Shown here in pieces: positions 1 to 9,909 of a stretch of 64,000 nt of DNA. Position 1 is the stretch's first letter. The number at the start of each line of letters is the position of its first letter. The DNA lies in contig NZ_GL883879.1 of NCBI RefSeq assembly GCF_000205165.1, forward strand, positions 1 through 64,000, given 5' to 3'. The notes under the pieces were generated by a model that was given only the letters and a program-made list of their open reading frames with translations, had not been told where the DNA came from and made no database searches. Made by a program: the position numbers and the translations under genes. The DNA is from Paraprevotella xylaniphila YIT 11841. GTDB lineage: Bacteria > Bacteroidota > Bacteroidia > Bacteroidales > Bacteroidaceae.

Positions 1-25
1 TCAAACAGGAAAATTTAAACAAGCT

Positions 26-751
26 CTAAAGGTTGGCATAATCCGTTATGTCTTGGAAGTTTGCCGCGTCTGCCGCGTCTAACTGGGCTTGTAACTTCTT
101 TTTGGCTTGGTAAATGTCATAGGCAGTTGGCTCCACAAACTTCCAGTCGTATTGTGGATTCACGACACCTTCCGTTCCTTCGATGACTAACGGGTTGACC
201 CCGAAGTCGCCTTCGTTGATTCCGATGTAACATCCGGCATATTGTGAGCTTTCACCATATAGGGGATCTTCATCGGCGATTTTGATGCGGTAAGCACCAT
301 TGTCTTGTTTCACGATTTTCCACAGGATGTGTCCTTGTTTGTCATGGTCCACACAGAGTACAAGTTCGCTGGGAATGTAGAATTCATGGAGCTTGCTGTT
401 CGTCTTCCCCTCCATCATGGACATGCGCCAACCGTATGCGTCGTTATAAGACCCGTCCGTGACGGGACGGCGGCTCAGTTCATAGTCCTGCCCGTAGCTC
501 AGTGTGACCTTCTTTCCCTCTTCGGCCACGATGAGTTCCGTGCCCCAGTTGTTTTTCCAATTGCCATCGCACATGAATTTCCGGGTGGCTACATGGTAGA
601 CATAATATACACCGCCTCCGTTCTCGTCGGGAGTCAAAGCCGGGTCAACAAAGGTCAAGGCCGGGTCGGGCCAGTTTTCAGACGCCCACAAGGGCAACGT
701 GGATGAAGTTGCGCTGCATAATGCCATGGCAACGAGTAATTTGTTTCTCAT
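26..751 (-). CDS. Small secreted protein, unknown function, possibly truncated
   Basis: A 241-aa protein with an N-terminal signal peptide (MRNKLL, a hydrophobic stretch, then an SxxLPLWA-type cleavage region). The mature part is rich in Tyr, Trp and Asp with no motif I can assign. The last 40 residues become a charged helix (YQAKKKLQAQLDAADAAN), which in many large Bacteroidales surface proteins starts a coiled-coil or FIVAR-like region that continues much further. Here it stops at a TAG right after TDYANL, and the frame stays open beyond it to the window edge. A truncated allele is therefore possible, but a naturally short protein cannot be excluded. It is divergent from the hybrid regulator at 1117, which may control it. 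Confidence 0.7.
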   Translation of the reverse strand: MRNKLLVAMALCSATSSTLPLWASENWPDPALTFVDPALTPDENGGGVYYVYHVATRKFMCDGNWKNNWGTELIVAEEGKKVTLSYGQDYELSRRPVTDGSYNDAYGWRMSMMEGKTNSKLHEFYIPSELVLCVDHDKQGHILWKIVKQDNGAYRIKIADEDPLYGESSQYAGCYIGINEGDFGVNPLVIEGTEGVVNPQYDWKFVEPTAYDIYQAKKKLQAQLDAADAANFQDITDYANL

Positions 752-912
752 TTCGTTAGAATTGAAGTTAGTCTGCCGACCGGGCTAAATCAGTGTGTGT
801 GTAGCACGGGCCGCAGTGTTGTTTTTATTAATTAAATGACGTAGCAAGGAAGTAGACACACTGATTCCACCAATTTCAATGGTGAATATACTTCCATTTG
901 GTTTGCTTGACG

Positions 913-920
913 CAAAGTTA
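913..920 (-). promoter_or_regulatory. -7 box for the secreted-protein gene
   Basis: The minus strand reads TAACTTTG, a full match to the Bacteroidota -7 consensus TAnnTTTG. It would give a leader of about 155 nt before the start at 751. A weak CTTGC lies at about the right upstream spacing. Confidence 0.5.
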
Positions 921-1078
921 ATGGCTTGCTTCCTCGGCAAGCGTGCGGAATCATTCTGAAAGAAGGGGAATTCCGTCAAACTCTCCATGGGGATATGCAG
1001 ATAGTGTGAAATCGGTCAAAAAGAGGGCTATTGTTGCAAAAAGCATACGATGGGATGGTGGAACCGTTTAATTTATCA

Positions 1079-1086
1079 TATCTTTG
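1079..1086 (+). promoter_or_regulatory. -7 box for the hybrid two-component regulator
   Basis: TATCTTTG matches TAnnTTTG, 30 nt upstream of the ATG at 1117. No clear -33 TTTG is present. Confidence 0.55.
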
Positions 1087-1116
1087 CGGAAAACTGGATC
1101 GTAAAATTCTAAGGCC

Positions 1117-4100
1117 ATGAGACGGTACGTTTGTTTTTTTATGCTTTTTCTTTGGGAATGCCATGTGACGCTTATGACAGCCCGGCCATACGAGATGCAG
1201 CACTTGGGAGTGGAAAACGGTCTCTCAAATAATTTTGTGCTTGGCATGGCACAAGACAAGCGTGGTTGCATCTGGGTCGCTACGGATGTCGGTCTGAACC
1301 GTTTCGACGGAAACAGTTTCATGGTCTACAAAGCGCATGATTCGGGACTTACGTCCGATGCCTTGAACACGCTCCTTTATGATGAGGCAGAAGATGTGTT
1401 GTGGATTGGCGGTAAGTTCAGCGGACTTTGTGCTTGGGACGGCCAAACCGGATGTTTCCGTACCTACGAAAACCGTAACGGTTTAAAGTTAGAGAATGTG
1501 GTGCATTTGGCAAAGGCCGGTGACGGAGGGATTTGGATTACACCCCATCATGCGGATCCCATTCATTTTGACACCCGTACACAAAAGTTTTCCACCTTGT
1601 CCGAGATGGGCGTCCATTTGGATTATCATTCTAATTTGTGTGCTTTCGAGGATGCCGGAATATTGTATGTCGGTCACAATCGCGGTGGGCTGAGCATGGT
1701 GGATTTGAAGAGTAAGACCGTACGCCGGTTTTTCCACGATCCGGCTTCACCGCAGAGTTTGCCGGAGGACAGGGTATATGCTATCTGCAAAGACCGCATG
1801 GGGCATATCTGGGTAGGGACCGGACGGGGATTGGCCCTGTGGAATCCCTTTGCCGACAATTTTACGGTATTCCGGCATGGCCGGGGTAATCCTTCTTCTT
1901 TGGTGTCGGATTGTGTTTACGACATTTGTGAGATGGCGGACGGTAAACTTTGGATCGCTTGCGATATGGGCGGTGTGAGTATCTTGGATTTGCATCAGAT
2001 GGCTTTCAAGCATCCTGAAGAAGTGGTTTTTGAGAACTTGTTGCCGGAAGGGGACGGGAAAGGACTTTCGTCCGGCAATATCCGCAAAATCCTACAGGAT
2101 TCATTTGGCAATATCTGGATTGGAAATTATAACAGCGGCTTGGATTTTGTCAGCCACAATCGTCCGTTGTTCCGGACTTTGGGCAGTAAGCCTGCGTATG
2201 GGATGTATAAGGACGAAGAGGGCCGGTTGTGGGTAGGCGGGGAAAATGAATTGTTCTTGTATCGCGGCGGCAGGTTGTTGGAACGTTTTGATTTGTCGCC
2301 TTATTTGTCACGGTTCTATGGATGGGTGAGTGCCATCGTCGGTGACGGCATGGGGGCTTTGCTGATAGGTGTTTCTGGTAACGACCTCCTGAAGATGGAA
2401 GTCCGGACGGGAAGGATTGAGCGTATGCCTTTGGATGTGCGGGACTTGAGCGTGTTTACCTTTTTTAGGGAGGACGGAAAGTTTTGGATGGGGACCGTAT
2501 TGGGATTGTATACTTATAGTGGTGGGAAGATACATAAGGAGACGGAGCTGAATCGCCAGTTGGAGGAAAAAAGCGTGTATGGTATCCTTCGCGACCGGCA
2601 AGGCAAGCTTTGGGTCGGGACTTGTGGATGGGGAGTTAAAGTGTTCGACCGTAACCGGCGTGTAGCGGCTGAGCTGAACACCGATATGGGATTTCCGGAT
2701 GGTTCCGTAAATGCACTGTTCGAGGATTCCCGAGGCGGGGTTTGGATTGCCACGCGTGCCGGGTTGGGGTATGTCAGGGACACTCGCCGTCCTGATTCAT
2801 TTCTTTTTTATGGTCATGAGCATGGTTTGGAGGACGTTTTCATACGTTCCGTTCAAGAAGACTCGCATGGAAGGATATGGGTTTCCACCAACAATGGCAT
2901 CTCTCATTGGGATGAACGGAAACAGCGGTTTGAGAATTATGATTACCGTGATGGGGTCCCGATGGGAAATCTCGTTGAACGGTCAGCTTGCCGGGGGGCG
3001 GATGGTACGCTTTATTTCGGTTCGATGAAGGGTATCTGCTGTTTCAATCCTTTGGGATTGGATACGATGTCCCGCCGTGCAGGCAGTGTACAAATCATCG
3101 AGTGCCGGGAAATGGACAGCCGTACAGGGAGAGGCGGAAAATTGATTTTACCGGGAGAAAACGGGGAGATTGAATTGCCTTATCATCGCAATGCTTTCCG
3201 TATAAGTTTCTCCGTGCCCGATTATGCACAGAACGGGCAGGTGGAATATGCTTACAAGATAGAAGGATTGGAACGGGAATGGGTCAATATCGGAGAGGAA
3301 AACCAGATTTCGCTCCGTAACATGCCTTTCGGGACTTATACCTTCCGAGTGAAGGCCAGGCTGAGGAATGGGGAGTGGGACGAAAAGAATGTGGCTACGA
3401 TGTCTGTCCGCATCCATCCTCCGTTATGGCTGACTTGGTATGCCTGGACTTTTTACGGATTACTGGCCTTGTCGGCTTTGTGGCTTTGGATGCGTGCCTA
3501 TAAACGCAAATTAGCCGCCAAAGCCGCCATGGAGGCAGAAGAAAAAAGGATGCGCGACGAACAGGAACTGAACAACGAGCGGCTTCGTTTCTACACGAAC
3601 ATCACGCATGAACTGCGTACGCCGCTCACTTTGATACTCGGCCCGTTGGAAGACTTGGCCGGAGACGGGAATTTGCCGGATGTTTACCGCAAGAAAGTCG
3701 GTTTGGTGCATAAGAGTGCTTTGCAGTTGCTCGACCTGATTAACCGATTGTTGGATTTTCGTAAGGTGGAAACGCAAAACCGGCAGCTTCGGGTGGCCAA
3801 AGGCAGATTGGGACGTTTGGTGACCGAGATAGGCTTGCGCTACAAGGAACTGAACCGGAACCCGAAAGTGGATTTCCGTATAGAAGTTCCGGAAGAAGAG
3901 TTCCGGATGTATTTCGATGCGGAAGTCGTGACAACCATCCTGAACAATTTATTGAGCAATGCGATGAAATATACGCCGGAGGGGCATATATGTTTGCGTT
4001 TGTGCCGTGGAGAGGAAGAAGGAAGGCCGTATGCCGAGATTTCCGTGTCCGATACCGGATATGGGATTGCACCTCAGGCCTTGCCTCATGTTTTCGACCG

Positions 4101-5103
4101 CTATTACCAGGCAGAGGGAAAGCATCAGGCCTCAGGTACAGGTATCGGGTTGGCTTTGGTGAAGTCTTTGGCCGATTTGCACGAAGGGGTGCTGGGAGTG
4201 GAAAGTGAAGCGGGGAAAGGTTCCGTTTTCGTATTCCGCCTTTGGGCCGACCAAGTTTATCCGTCGGCTCTCCATTCGGAAGTTGCGGCGGAGATGGCCG
4301 GAGAGCATGTGGCTGACGAAGGGGAAGAGGCTGACATCAGGCCGCTTGTGTTGGTTGTTGAGGACAACGATGATATCCGGGATTACGTGGCCTCTTCCTT
4401 CGATGAAGGATACCGGGTGGTAACAGCCATGAATGGCAGGGAGGGATGGAGGGAAGCCCAACGTCTTGTGCCGGATATCATCGTCAGCGACATCATGATG
4501 CCGGAGATGGACGGGATTGGGCTATGCCGGAGGGTGAAAGAAGATGTACGTACTAGCCATATACCGGTCATTTTGCTGACGGCCAAAGATTCCATCCGGG
4601 ACAAGGAAGAAGGATATGATAGCGGTGCCGATTCTTATCTGACCAAACCGTTCAGTGCCACGTTGCTGAACAGCAGGGTACGTAACCTGTTGGACATGCG
4701 CAGGAAACTGGCTCGGATGATTGTGGGAAAGGCAAAAGACGAAGAACGTGGAATGCCTGCCGGAGAGGTTCGTCTCAGCAAATTGGACGAAGAGTTTATC
4801 CGTCGGTTTACCGACGTGGTGACGGAGCATATCAGTCAGGATAAGTTGGATATCCCTTTCATGGCCGACAAGATGAACATGAGCGTGTCCACGCTTTACC
4901 GTAAGCTGAAAGGGTTGACCGGCCTGTCGGGCAATAAGTTCATCCGGAAGATAAAGCTGAAACGCAGTTTATACCTGATGACCGAACAAGGGCTCAACGT
5001 GACGGAAGCCGCATACTCCAACGGTTTTAACGATGTGGGTCATTTCAGACGCTGCTTCAAGGAAGAATATGGCGTTTCACCCTCGAAATACACAAAGCGT
5101 TAA
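1117..5103 (+). CDS. Hybrid two-component system sensor kinase / AraC-type response regulator
   Basis: A 1328-aa one-protein signalling system of the Bacteroides HTCS type. In order: signal peptide (about 1-22); a periplasmic sensor made of two-component-regulator propeller repeats (recurring WIGT/GxGLxxxD blades) to about 690; a Y_Y_Y Ig-like domain (about 700-765); one membrane helix (about 770-792); HisKA with phospho-acceptor His831 in THELRTPLT; HATPase with the N-box NNLLSNAMKY (Asn948); a receiver domain with phospho-acceptor Asp1125 in VSDIMMPEMDG; and an AraC-family helix-turn-helix in the last 100 residues. All catalytic residues are present. Such proteins bind oligosaccharides in the periplasm and switch on nearby glycan-utilisation genes. 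No susC/susD pair lies in this window, so its target may be the divergent gene or lie to the left. Confidence 0.97.
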   Translation: MRRYVCFFMLFLWECHVTLMTARPYEMQHLGVENGLSNNFVLGMAQDKRGCIWVATDVGLNRFDGNSFMVYKAHDSGLTSDALNTLLYDEAEDVLWIGGKFSGLCAWDGQTGCFRTYENRNGLKLENVVHLAKAGDGGIWITPHHADPIHFDTRTQKFSTLSEMGVHLDYHSNLCAFEDAGILYVGHNRGGLSMVDLKSKTVRRFFHDPASPQSLPEDRVYAICKDRMGHIWVGTGRGLALWNPFADNFTVFRHGRGNPSSLVSDCVYDICEMADGKLWIACDMGGVSILDLHQMAFKHPEEVVFENLLPEGDGKGLSSGNIRKILQDSFGNIWIGNYNSGLDFVSHNRPLFRTLGSKPAYGMYKDEEGRLWVGGENELFLYRGGRLLERFDLSPYLSRFYGWVSAIVGDGMGALLIGVSGNDLLKMEVRTGRIERMPLDVRDLSVFTFFREDGKFWMGTVLGLYTYSGGKIHKETELNRQLEEKSVYGILRDRQGKLWVGTCGWGVKVFDRNRRVAAELNTDMGFPDGSVNALFEDSRGGVWIATRAGLGYVRDTRRPDSFLFYGHEHGLEDVFIRSVQEDSHGRIWVSTNNGISHWDERKQRFENYDYRDGVPMGNLVERSACRGADGTLYFGSMKGICCFNPLGLDTMSRRAGSVQIIECREMDSRTGRGGKLILPGENGEIELPYHRNAFRISFSVPDYAQNGQVEYAYKIEGLEREWVNIGEENQISLRNMPFGTYTFRVKARLRNGEWDEKNVATMSVRIHPPLWLTWYAWTFYGLLALSALWLWMRAYKRKLAAKAAMEAEEKRMRDEQELNNERLRFYTNITHELRTPLTLILGPLEDLAGDGNLPDVYRKKVGLVHKSALQLLDLINRLLDFRKVETQNRQLRVAKGRLGRLVTEIGLRYKELNRNPKVDFRIEVPEEEFRMYFDAEVVTTILNNLLSNAMKYTPEGHICLRLCRGEEEGRPYAEISVSDTGYGIAPQALPHVFDRYYQAEGKHQASGTGIGLALVKSLADLHEGVLGVESEAGKGSVFVFRLWADQVYPSALHSEVAAEMAGEHVADEGEEADIRPLVLVVEDNDDIRDYVASSFDEGYRVVTAMNGREGWREAQRLVPDIIVSDIMMPEMDGIGLCRRVKEDVRTSHIPVILLTAKDSIRDKEEGYDSGADSYLTKPFSATLLNSRVRNLLDMRRKLARMIVGKAKDEERGMPAGEVRLSKLDEEFIRRFTDVVTEHISQDKLDIPFMADKMNMSVSTLYRKLKGLTGLSGNKFIRKIKLKRSLYLMTEQGLNVTEAAYSNGFNDVGHFRRCFKEEYGVSPSKYTKR

Positions 5104-5123
5104 GGCGTGTGTCATGTGATGCC

Positions 5124-6278
5124 CTATTCACATAATTTCCCGATGGCTTTTTCCAAGTCTTCTATTTGCTCGTCCCGCGCCACAAGGTCGCCGTGGCGGT
5201 CGATGAGGAAGAAGGTGGGAAGGCGGCGCACGAGGTAAGAGCCTAAATAGCCCGAAGCCTCTCCTCGGCTCTCATAGACGCAAGTCCAGGGCAGGTGTTC
5301 GCATGCCGTTTTCCAGTAATGTTCATCGGGGTCGATGGATACTTGGTAAATCTCAAATCCCTGTGCGGCGTACCGGTCGTAAAGTCCCCTCATCTGCATG
5401 ATGCGTTCTTGTGAAGACGGAAGGGAGTAAGCAGTGAAGTCCAACAGTACGACCTTATTCCTGATGTCGGAAAGTTTGCGGTTTTTACCGTGTATGTCCG
5501 GCAATTCTATGTCGATGATGCCCGAAGCGGATATCTTTTCCGGGTCGATGTCTGCCAATGATACGGGAGTGGGGCGTTTGGTGTTCTTCATGCCTTGTAT
5601 GGCAATGTTGTGCAAGTTTTCCGTGCGGTTGGTGCCTGGATAGTTCGCGTCCCATGCCGTGGCCACGGCTCCCACGAACTTGATGTCGTCCGGATTGCTT
5701 ACCGGGTTGAAGATGAGGCTTCCGTTTACGGTCTGGAACAGGGCGAAGTAAGCCGGGGCAGAAGCAGGGGCTTCCATGATGTACTTCTTTTTCATTTCCT
5801 CCTTGTAGAGGTCTATTTTTTCACGGACGAGCCGTTCCTGTTCCCCTAACGTCAGGGTCTTGTCGGTCATGATGTCCCTGACGGATTGTTGCAAGGCGAT
5901 GAGTTTGCCGTTGATTTCCTTTAGGGTTTGGCAGTCGGGTGAGCCTTCCACTTCATAGCCGGTGCCCATGGCGGGCCACGTGGCTTCCACGTGTATGGTC
6001 TCCGTAGAGTCTACGGACAAGTTGACGATTTGCCGGTCGATACGCAGGCGGTAAAATTCCGGATTGAAAGGACGCATGCCATGGAAACGGAAGTCGCCGT
6101 TTTCGTCCAGGCGGATAGAGTCAAGTGCTTCTATGCCGTTCAAGGTGACAGCCTCGAAGTAGAGTGTCTTGCCGTCGGCTTCGGCAATCCGTCCGTTGAT
6201 TTCAAATTGTTCTTTCTTGTCTTTACAAGCCGTAGCCAGTATCATGAGGGCGGCCATGGCGCATGTCATTTTTTTCAT
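5124..6278 (-). CDS. DUF4369 / thioredoxin-fold lipoprotein lacking the CxxC
   Basis: A 384-aa lipoprotein (lipobox LATAC, Cys18). Residues about 25-115 look like the DUF4369 beta-domain that precedes TlpA/ResA-like thioredoxin domains in Bacteroidota. A helical linker follows, then a thioredoxin fold from about 250 (IELPDIHGKNRKLSDIRNK, VVLLDF, later LPTFFLIDRHG). Where the redox WCxxC should be, the sequence reads TAYSLPSSQE with no cysteine, so a disulfide reductase role is not supported and a binding or chaperone role is more likely. It converges on the HTCS gene with only 20 nt between the stop codons. Confidence 0.85.
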   Translation of the reverse strand: MKKMTCAMAALMILATACKDKKEQFEINGRIAEADGKTLYFEAVTLNGIEALDSIRLDENGDFRFHGMRPFNPEFYRLRIDRQIVNLSVDSTETIHVEATWPAMGTGYEVEGSPDCQTLKEINGKLIALQQSVRDIMTDKTLTLGEQERLVREKIDLYKEEMKKKYIMEAPASAPAYFALFQTVNGSLIFNPVSNPDDIKFVGAVATAWDANYPGTNRTENLHNIAIQGMKNTKRPTPVSLADIDPEKISASGIIDIELPDIHGKNRKLSDIRNKVVLLDFTAYSLPSSQERIMQMRGLYDRYAAQGFEIYQVSIDPDEHYWKTACEHLPWTCVYESRGEASGYLGSYLVRRLPTFFLIDRHGDLVARDEQIEDLEKAIGKLCE

Positions 6279-6421
6279 CTCGGCATCATGTGTTTACAAA
6301 CCATTTACAAAGATAGGGTCTTTCGGCTTCTCTCGGAGTATGAAACTACGGTTTTTTCGGAAAAAAGCCATGTTGTGCCATTTTTTACGGGCTTTAAGTC
6401 TGATTTATCAATATTTATGCG

Positions 6422-6429
6422 TACATTTG
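6422..6429 (+). promoter_or_regulatory. -7 box for pnp
   Basis: TACATTTG matches TAnnTTTG. The start codon at 6464 follows 34 nt later. Confidence 0.55.
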
Positions 6430-6463
6430 CCCGATTTATTGATGAAACATTTTAAGAAACCAA

Positions 6464-8692
6464 ATGAACGTAATTAAGAAAACAGTCGAATTGCCTGATG
6501 GGAGAACCATCAGCATCGAGACCGGGAAATTGGCCAAACAAGCCGATGGAGCCGTTATGCTCACTATGGGCAACACGATGCTCTTGGCCACTGTCTGTGC
6601 CGCCAAAGATGCCGTTCCCGGAACAGATTTTATGCCTTTGCAGGTAGAGTACAGAGAGAAATTCGCCGCTGCCGGCCGTTTCCCCGGAGGTTTTACCAAG
6701 CGTGAGGGTAAGGCTTCTGACTATGAGATTCTGACCTGCCGCCTGGTGGACCGCGCTTTGCGTCCCTTGTTCCCCAGCAATTATCACGCAGAAGTTTATG
6801 TGAATGTGATTTTGTATTCTGCCGATGGCGTGGACATGCCGGATGCATTGGCCGGTTTTGCCGCATCTGCCGCATTGGCAGTTTCCGATATACCGTTTGA
6901 AGGCCCGATATCCGAAGTGCGTGTGGCACGCATCAACGGCGAGTATGTGGTCAATCCGACTTTCGCCCAGTTGGAACAGGCCGACATGGACATCATGGTG
7001 GGTGCCACGGAAGAGAACATCATGATGGTGGAAGGCGAGATGAAGGAAGTGACCGAACAGGACTTGCTCAACGCCTTGAAGGTAGCCCATGAGGCCATCA
7101 AACCGATGTGCCGCCTCCAGAAAGAGTTGGAGAAGGAAGCCGGTAAGGAAGTGAAGCGGGAGTATTGCCATGAGGTGAACGATGAGGACTTGCGCGAAGA
7201 AGTGAAGAAGGCTTGTTACGACGCAGCGTACCGTATCGCCCAGGAAGGCAACCGCGACAAGCATGCCCGTGAGGATGCTTTCATGGAAATCCGCGAAAAC
7301 TTCAAATTGTCGTATGCTGAAGCACACGCTGACTTGTCGGAAGACGAACTGGCAGAGAAAAATACATTGATTGACCGTTATTACCACGACGTGGAGCGCG
7401 ATGCCATGCGCCGTTGCGTGTTGGACGAAGGCAAGCGTCTCGACGGGCGTGCCACTACGGAAATCCGTCCTATCTGGTGCGAAGTGAGTCCACTGCCGGG
7501 TCCCCACGGATCGGCCATCTTTACGCGTGGCGAGACCCAGTCGCTTTCTACCTGTACGCTCGGTACGAAGTTGGACGAGAAGATTATCGACGAAGTGCTC
7601 GAACAAAGCAAGATGCGTTTCTTGTTGCACTATAACTTCCCGCCGTTCTCCACGGGAGAGGCCAAGGCGCAACGCGGCGTGGGCCGTCGTGAAATCGGTC
7701 ACGGCCATTTGGCTTGGCGCGGCCTGAAAGGGCAAATCCCTGAAGATTTCCCTTATACGGTGCGTGTCGTGTCCGATATCCTGGAGTCCAACGGTTCTTC
7801 TTCCATGGCCACGGTTTGTGCCGGGACGTTGGCGCTGATGGATGCCGGTGTGCCGATGAAGAAGCCCGTCAGCGGCATTGCCATGGGCTTGATTAAGAAT
7901 CCGGGTGAGGAAAAGTATGCCGTGCTGTCCGACATCTTGGGTGACGAAGACCACTTGGGCGACATGGACTTCAAGACGACCGGTACTATCGACGGTCTGA
8001 CTGCCACCCAGATGGATATCAAGTGCGACGGTTTGAGTTACGAGATTCTGGAGAAGGCCCTGATGCAGGCGAAAGCCGGGCGTGAACACATCTTGGGTAA
8101 ACTGACCGAGTGCATGCCTGCACCGCGTCCGGAGTTGAAGCCGCATGTGCCTCGCATCGTCCAGATTACGATTCCGAAGGAATTCATCGGTGCTGTCATC
8201 GGCCCGGGTGGAAAGATTATCCAAGGTATCCAGGAGGATACAGGTTCTGTCATTACCATCGAGGAGACAGACGGTGTAGGTGTCGTACAGGTGAGTGGCG
8301 CCAATAAGGACGTGATAGACGCAGCTTTGGGTAAAATCAAGTCTATCGTGGCTGTGCCCGAGGTCGGTGAGGTGTATGACGGTGTGATTCGCAGCGTGAT
8401 GCCTTACGGTGCATTCGTGGAATTCATGCCGGGTCGCGACGGTTTGCTCCATATTTCCGAAATCGACTGGAAGCGTCTGGAAACGGTGGAAGAAGCCGGA
8501 CTGAAAGAAGGCGACCACATTCAGGTGAAACTGGTGGATATCGACCAGAAGACAGGCAAGTTCAAGTTGTCCCGTCGCGTGTTGCTCGAAAAGCCGGAAG
8601 GCTACGTAGAGCGTCCAGTCCGTCGCGAGCGTCCTGAGAGAGGCGAACGCCGCGAACGTCGCCCGCGCAATGACGGACAAGGAGGCGAATAA
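6464..8692 (+). CDS. pnp: Polyribonucleotide nucleotidyltransferase (PNPase)
   Basis: A 742-aa phosphorolytic 3'-5' exoribonuclease of RNA turnover. It shows the two RNase PH domains (about 1-140 and 320-460; [12 protein letters not shown] and [15 protein letters not shown] in the second), the helical linker between them, a KH domain with GPGGKII near residue 580, and an S1 domain (about 625-695, [17 protein letters not shown]). The tail is rich in Arg and Glu ([15 protein letters not shown]). Length and order are normal for the family. Monocistronic: own promoter, strong terminator downstream. The minus strand is also open for nearly the whole gene, which I treat as a codon-usage shadow. Confidence 0.99.
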   Translation: MNVIKKTVELPDGRTISIETGKLAKQADGAVMLTMGNTMLLATVCAAKDAVPGTDFMPLQVEYREKFAAAGRFPGGFTKREGKASDYEILTCRLVDRALRPLFPSNYHAEVYVNVILYSADGVDMPDALAGFAASAALAVSDIPFEGPISEVRVARINGEYVVNPTFAQLEQADMDIMVGATEENIMMVEGEMKEVTEQDLLNALKVAHEAIKPMCRLQKELEKEAGKEVKREYCHEVNDEDLREEVKKACYDAAYRIAQEGNRDKHAREDAFMEIRENFKLSYAEAHADLSEDELAEKNTLIDRYYHDVERDAMRRCVLDEGKRLDGRATTEIRPIWCEVSPLPGPHGSAIFTRGETQSLSTCTLGTKLDEKIIDEVLEQSKMRFLLHYNFPPFSTGEAKAQRGVGRREIGHGHLAWRGLKGQIPEDFPYTVRVVSDILESNGSSSMATVCAGTLALMDAGVPMKKPVSGIAMGLIKNPGEEKYAVLSDILGDEDHLGDMDFKTTGTIDGLTATQMDIKCDGLSYEILEKALMQAKAGREHILGKLTECMPAPRPELKPHVPRIVQITIPKEFIGAVIGPGGKIIQGIQEDTGSVITIEETDGVGVVQVSGANKDVIDAALGKIKSIVAVPEVGEVYDGVIRSVMPYGAFVEFMPGRDGLLHISEIDWKRLETVEEAGLKEGDHIQVKLVDIDQKTGKFKLSRRVLLEKPEGYVERPVRRERPERGERRERRPRNDGQGGE

Positions 8693-8722
8693 ATTGTTTC
8701 ATCAACGAAAATGATAACCGAA

Positions 8723-8755
8723 AGGCTGTCTGCTATCCTGCGGACAGCCTTTTTG
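8723..8755 (+). terminator. Intrinsic terminator of pnp
   Basis: An 11-bp stem (AGGCTGTCTGC paired with GCGGACAGCCT, one G-T pair) with a 6-nt loop, followed by TTTT, 30 nt after the pnp stop. Confidence 0.9.
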
Positions 8756-8858
8756 ATTTGGAGACACTCATATTTTTCTTTTCAAATTTATGGGAAAATA
8801 TTTGGTTATCTATAAGAAAAACGTCATATTTGCAAAGTGACATCAAAAAGGACATGTT

Positions 8859-9470
8859 ATGAGTGTGAATAGTGCCCAAAGCCTTATAGGAATGTTGGCG
8901 GTTGTGCTATGGCTGAGTTCATGTGCCACAAGCCGGCGGAGAGCCTACGATATGCGTCCGGAGAACCGTGCCGCGCTGTATCAGGAACGCAAGGCTTCGC
9001 CCTATTACAGAATGGACAATGAGCACACGTTCCCTATCTATAAGGCACCTTATACAGTGAATCAGCAAGAGGGGCAGGTGCTTTTCGGTAGGGGGGCTTA
9101 TGAGCTTTACCGTGCGAAGGACGCGACTTATGTCACGGCTACGTACCGTTGCCCAGAGGACTGGTGGTTTTTTAATTTTAATTCAGGATGGGCCATTATC
9201 GACAACAAGAGAGGCGACCGTTACATGTTGCGCGAAGTGGAGTATTATCCTACGGATACATGTTTTTGGATAAAGGACAGCAGGGACAAGTTTGTTCGTT
9301 TCGTATTGGTTTTCCCTCCGCTTCCCAAAAAAGTGAAGACCGTGGATTTCTTTATACCTTCCGGTGAGTCGCGTTTTAATTTCGACGGTTCGGAAAAGCA
9401 TATGTCCGGCTTGTACGTGGAAGATTTACGACCTAAACACCGGATACCTCAAGGCGAGGTCATCCGCTGA
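8859..9470 (+). CDS. Lipoprotein of unknown function
   Basis: A 203-aa protein with a lipobox (VVLWLSSC, Cys22), so probably membrane-anchored. The mature part has many Tyr, Phe and Trp residues and alternating hydrophobic patterns (YVTATYRC, WWFFNFNSGWAIID, FVRFVLVFPPL) suggesting an all-beta fold. I do not recognise the family. The start is the ATG at 8859; a near-consensus -7 box (CATATTTG) lies about 25 nt upstream. It stands alone between the pnp terminator and a gene-poor stretch. Confidence 0.75.
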   Translation: MSVNSAQSLIGMLAVVLWLSSCATSRRRAYDMRPENRAALYQERKASPYYRMDNEHTFPIYKAPYTVNQQEGQVLFGRGAYELYRAKDATYVTATYRCPEDWWFFNFNSGWAIIDNKRGDRYMLREVEYYPTDTCFWIKDSRDKFVRFVLVFPPLPKKVKTVDFFIPSGESRFNFDGSEKHMSGLYVEDLRPKHRIPQGEVIR

Positions 9471-9672
9471 TCCCGGTTCGGCGTGGGATGTGGGGGTGGT
9501 TCCTGATTTCGGGGGCTGCCCCCTAATTTTGTCTTTCAGGCTAGACTGAGGCTGACATAATGTCAAAACGGAATCCTGCAAAGGAAGGTAAATAGAGTGG
9601 TTGTGAAGTCTTCTTGTTTGGTTCTTTTAACCTTTTAGACGGTTTTCGGTTTGTTTTTTGCATTTGTTGAGT

Positions 9673-9716
9673 GAATTTGTGATTCAGTCTCAGCCAAATG
9701 ATTTTTCGTTTGGCTG
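9673..9716. repeat. 22-nt palindromic repeat family, copy at 9.7 kb
   Basis: Two 22-nt units in phase. The second (9695-9716) has the family core TGATTTTTCGTTTGGC and forms a hairpin through CAGCCAAA/TTTGGCTG (the left arm begins 4 nt earlier). The first ends in CAGTCTCAGC. Read on the opposite strand, the element at 33551-33602 shows the same order of modules, with the CAGTCTCAGCC module before the same core. Confidence 0.65.
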
Positions 9717-9782
9717 AAAAAACATTTTTTTTGTCCGCATGTTGTTCGCCAACCCTCTGCATGTCGGTGCGAAGTTTTCCCG

Positions 9783-9820
9783 AAAACGGGGTGGCGATGC
9801 ACCTCCGAGGCCCGTTTTTT
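9783..9820 (+). terminator. Terminator-like hairpin without an obvious upstream gene
   Basis: AAAACGGG pairs with CCCGTTTT across a 20-nt internal segment and is followed by a T run. The nearest plus-strand gene ends more than 300 nt upstream, so it either ends that gene's long 3' region or a small transcript that starts after 9540. Confidence 0.45.
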
Positions 9821-9909
9821 CTCTATTTGAGGTGTTTTGCTGTACTAAAAAGGAATGACAGATTGTCTTGTGAATCTTGTTTTATGCTTACATTACCTTT
9901 TTCATATCA

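Larger units (their letters stand above)
752..1116. other. Divergent intergenic region with two promoters
   Basis: This 365-nt gap separates the divergent genes at 751 and 1117. It holds one plausible -7 box on each strand (separate entries). The short frames inside it (for example minus 785-988) have low-complexity translations, no usable ribosome site and no family resemblance, so I do not call them. Confidence 0.6.

Noticed and set aside
6452-8680. A 742-codon open frame antisense to pnp, as long as pnp itself
   Set aside because: The frame mirrors pnp codon phase, its translation is rich in His, Gln, Phe and Leu without any domain, and there is no ribosome site. Codon choice in highly expressed genes keeps this antisense phase free of stops.
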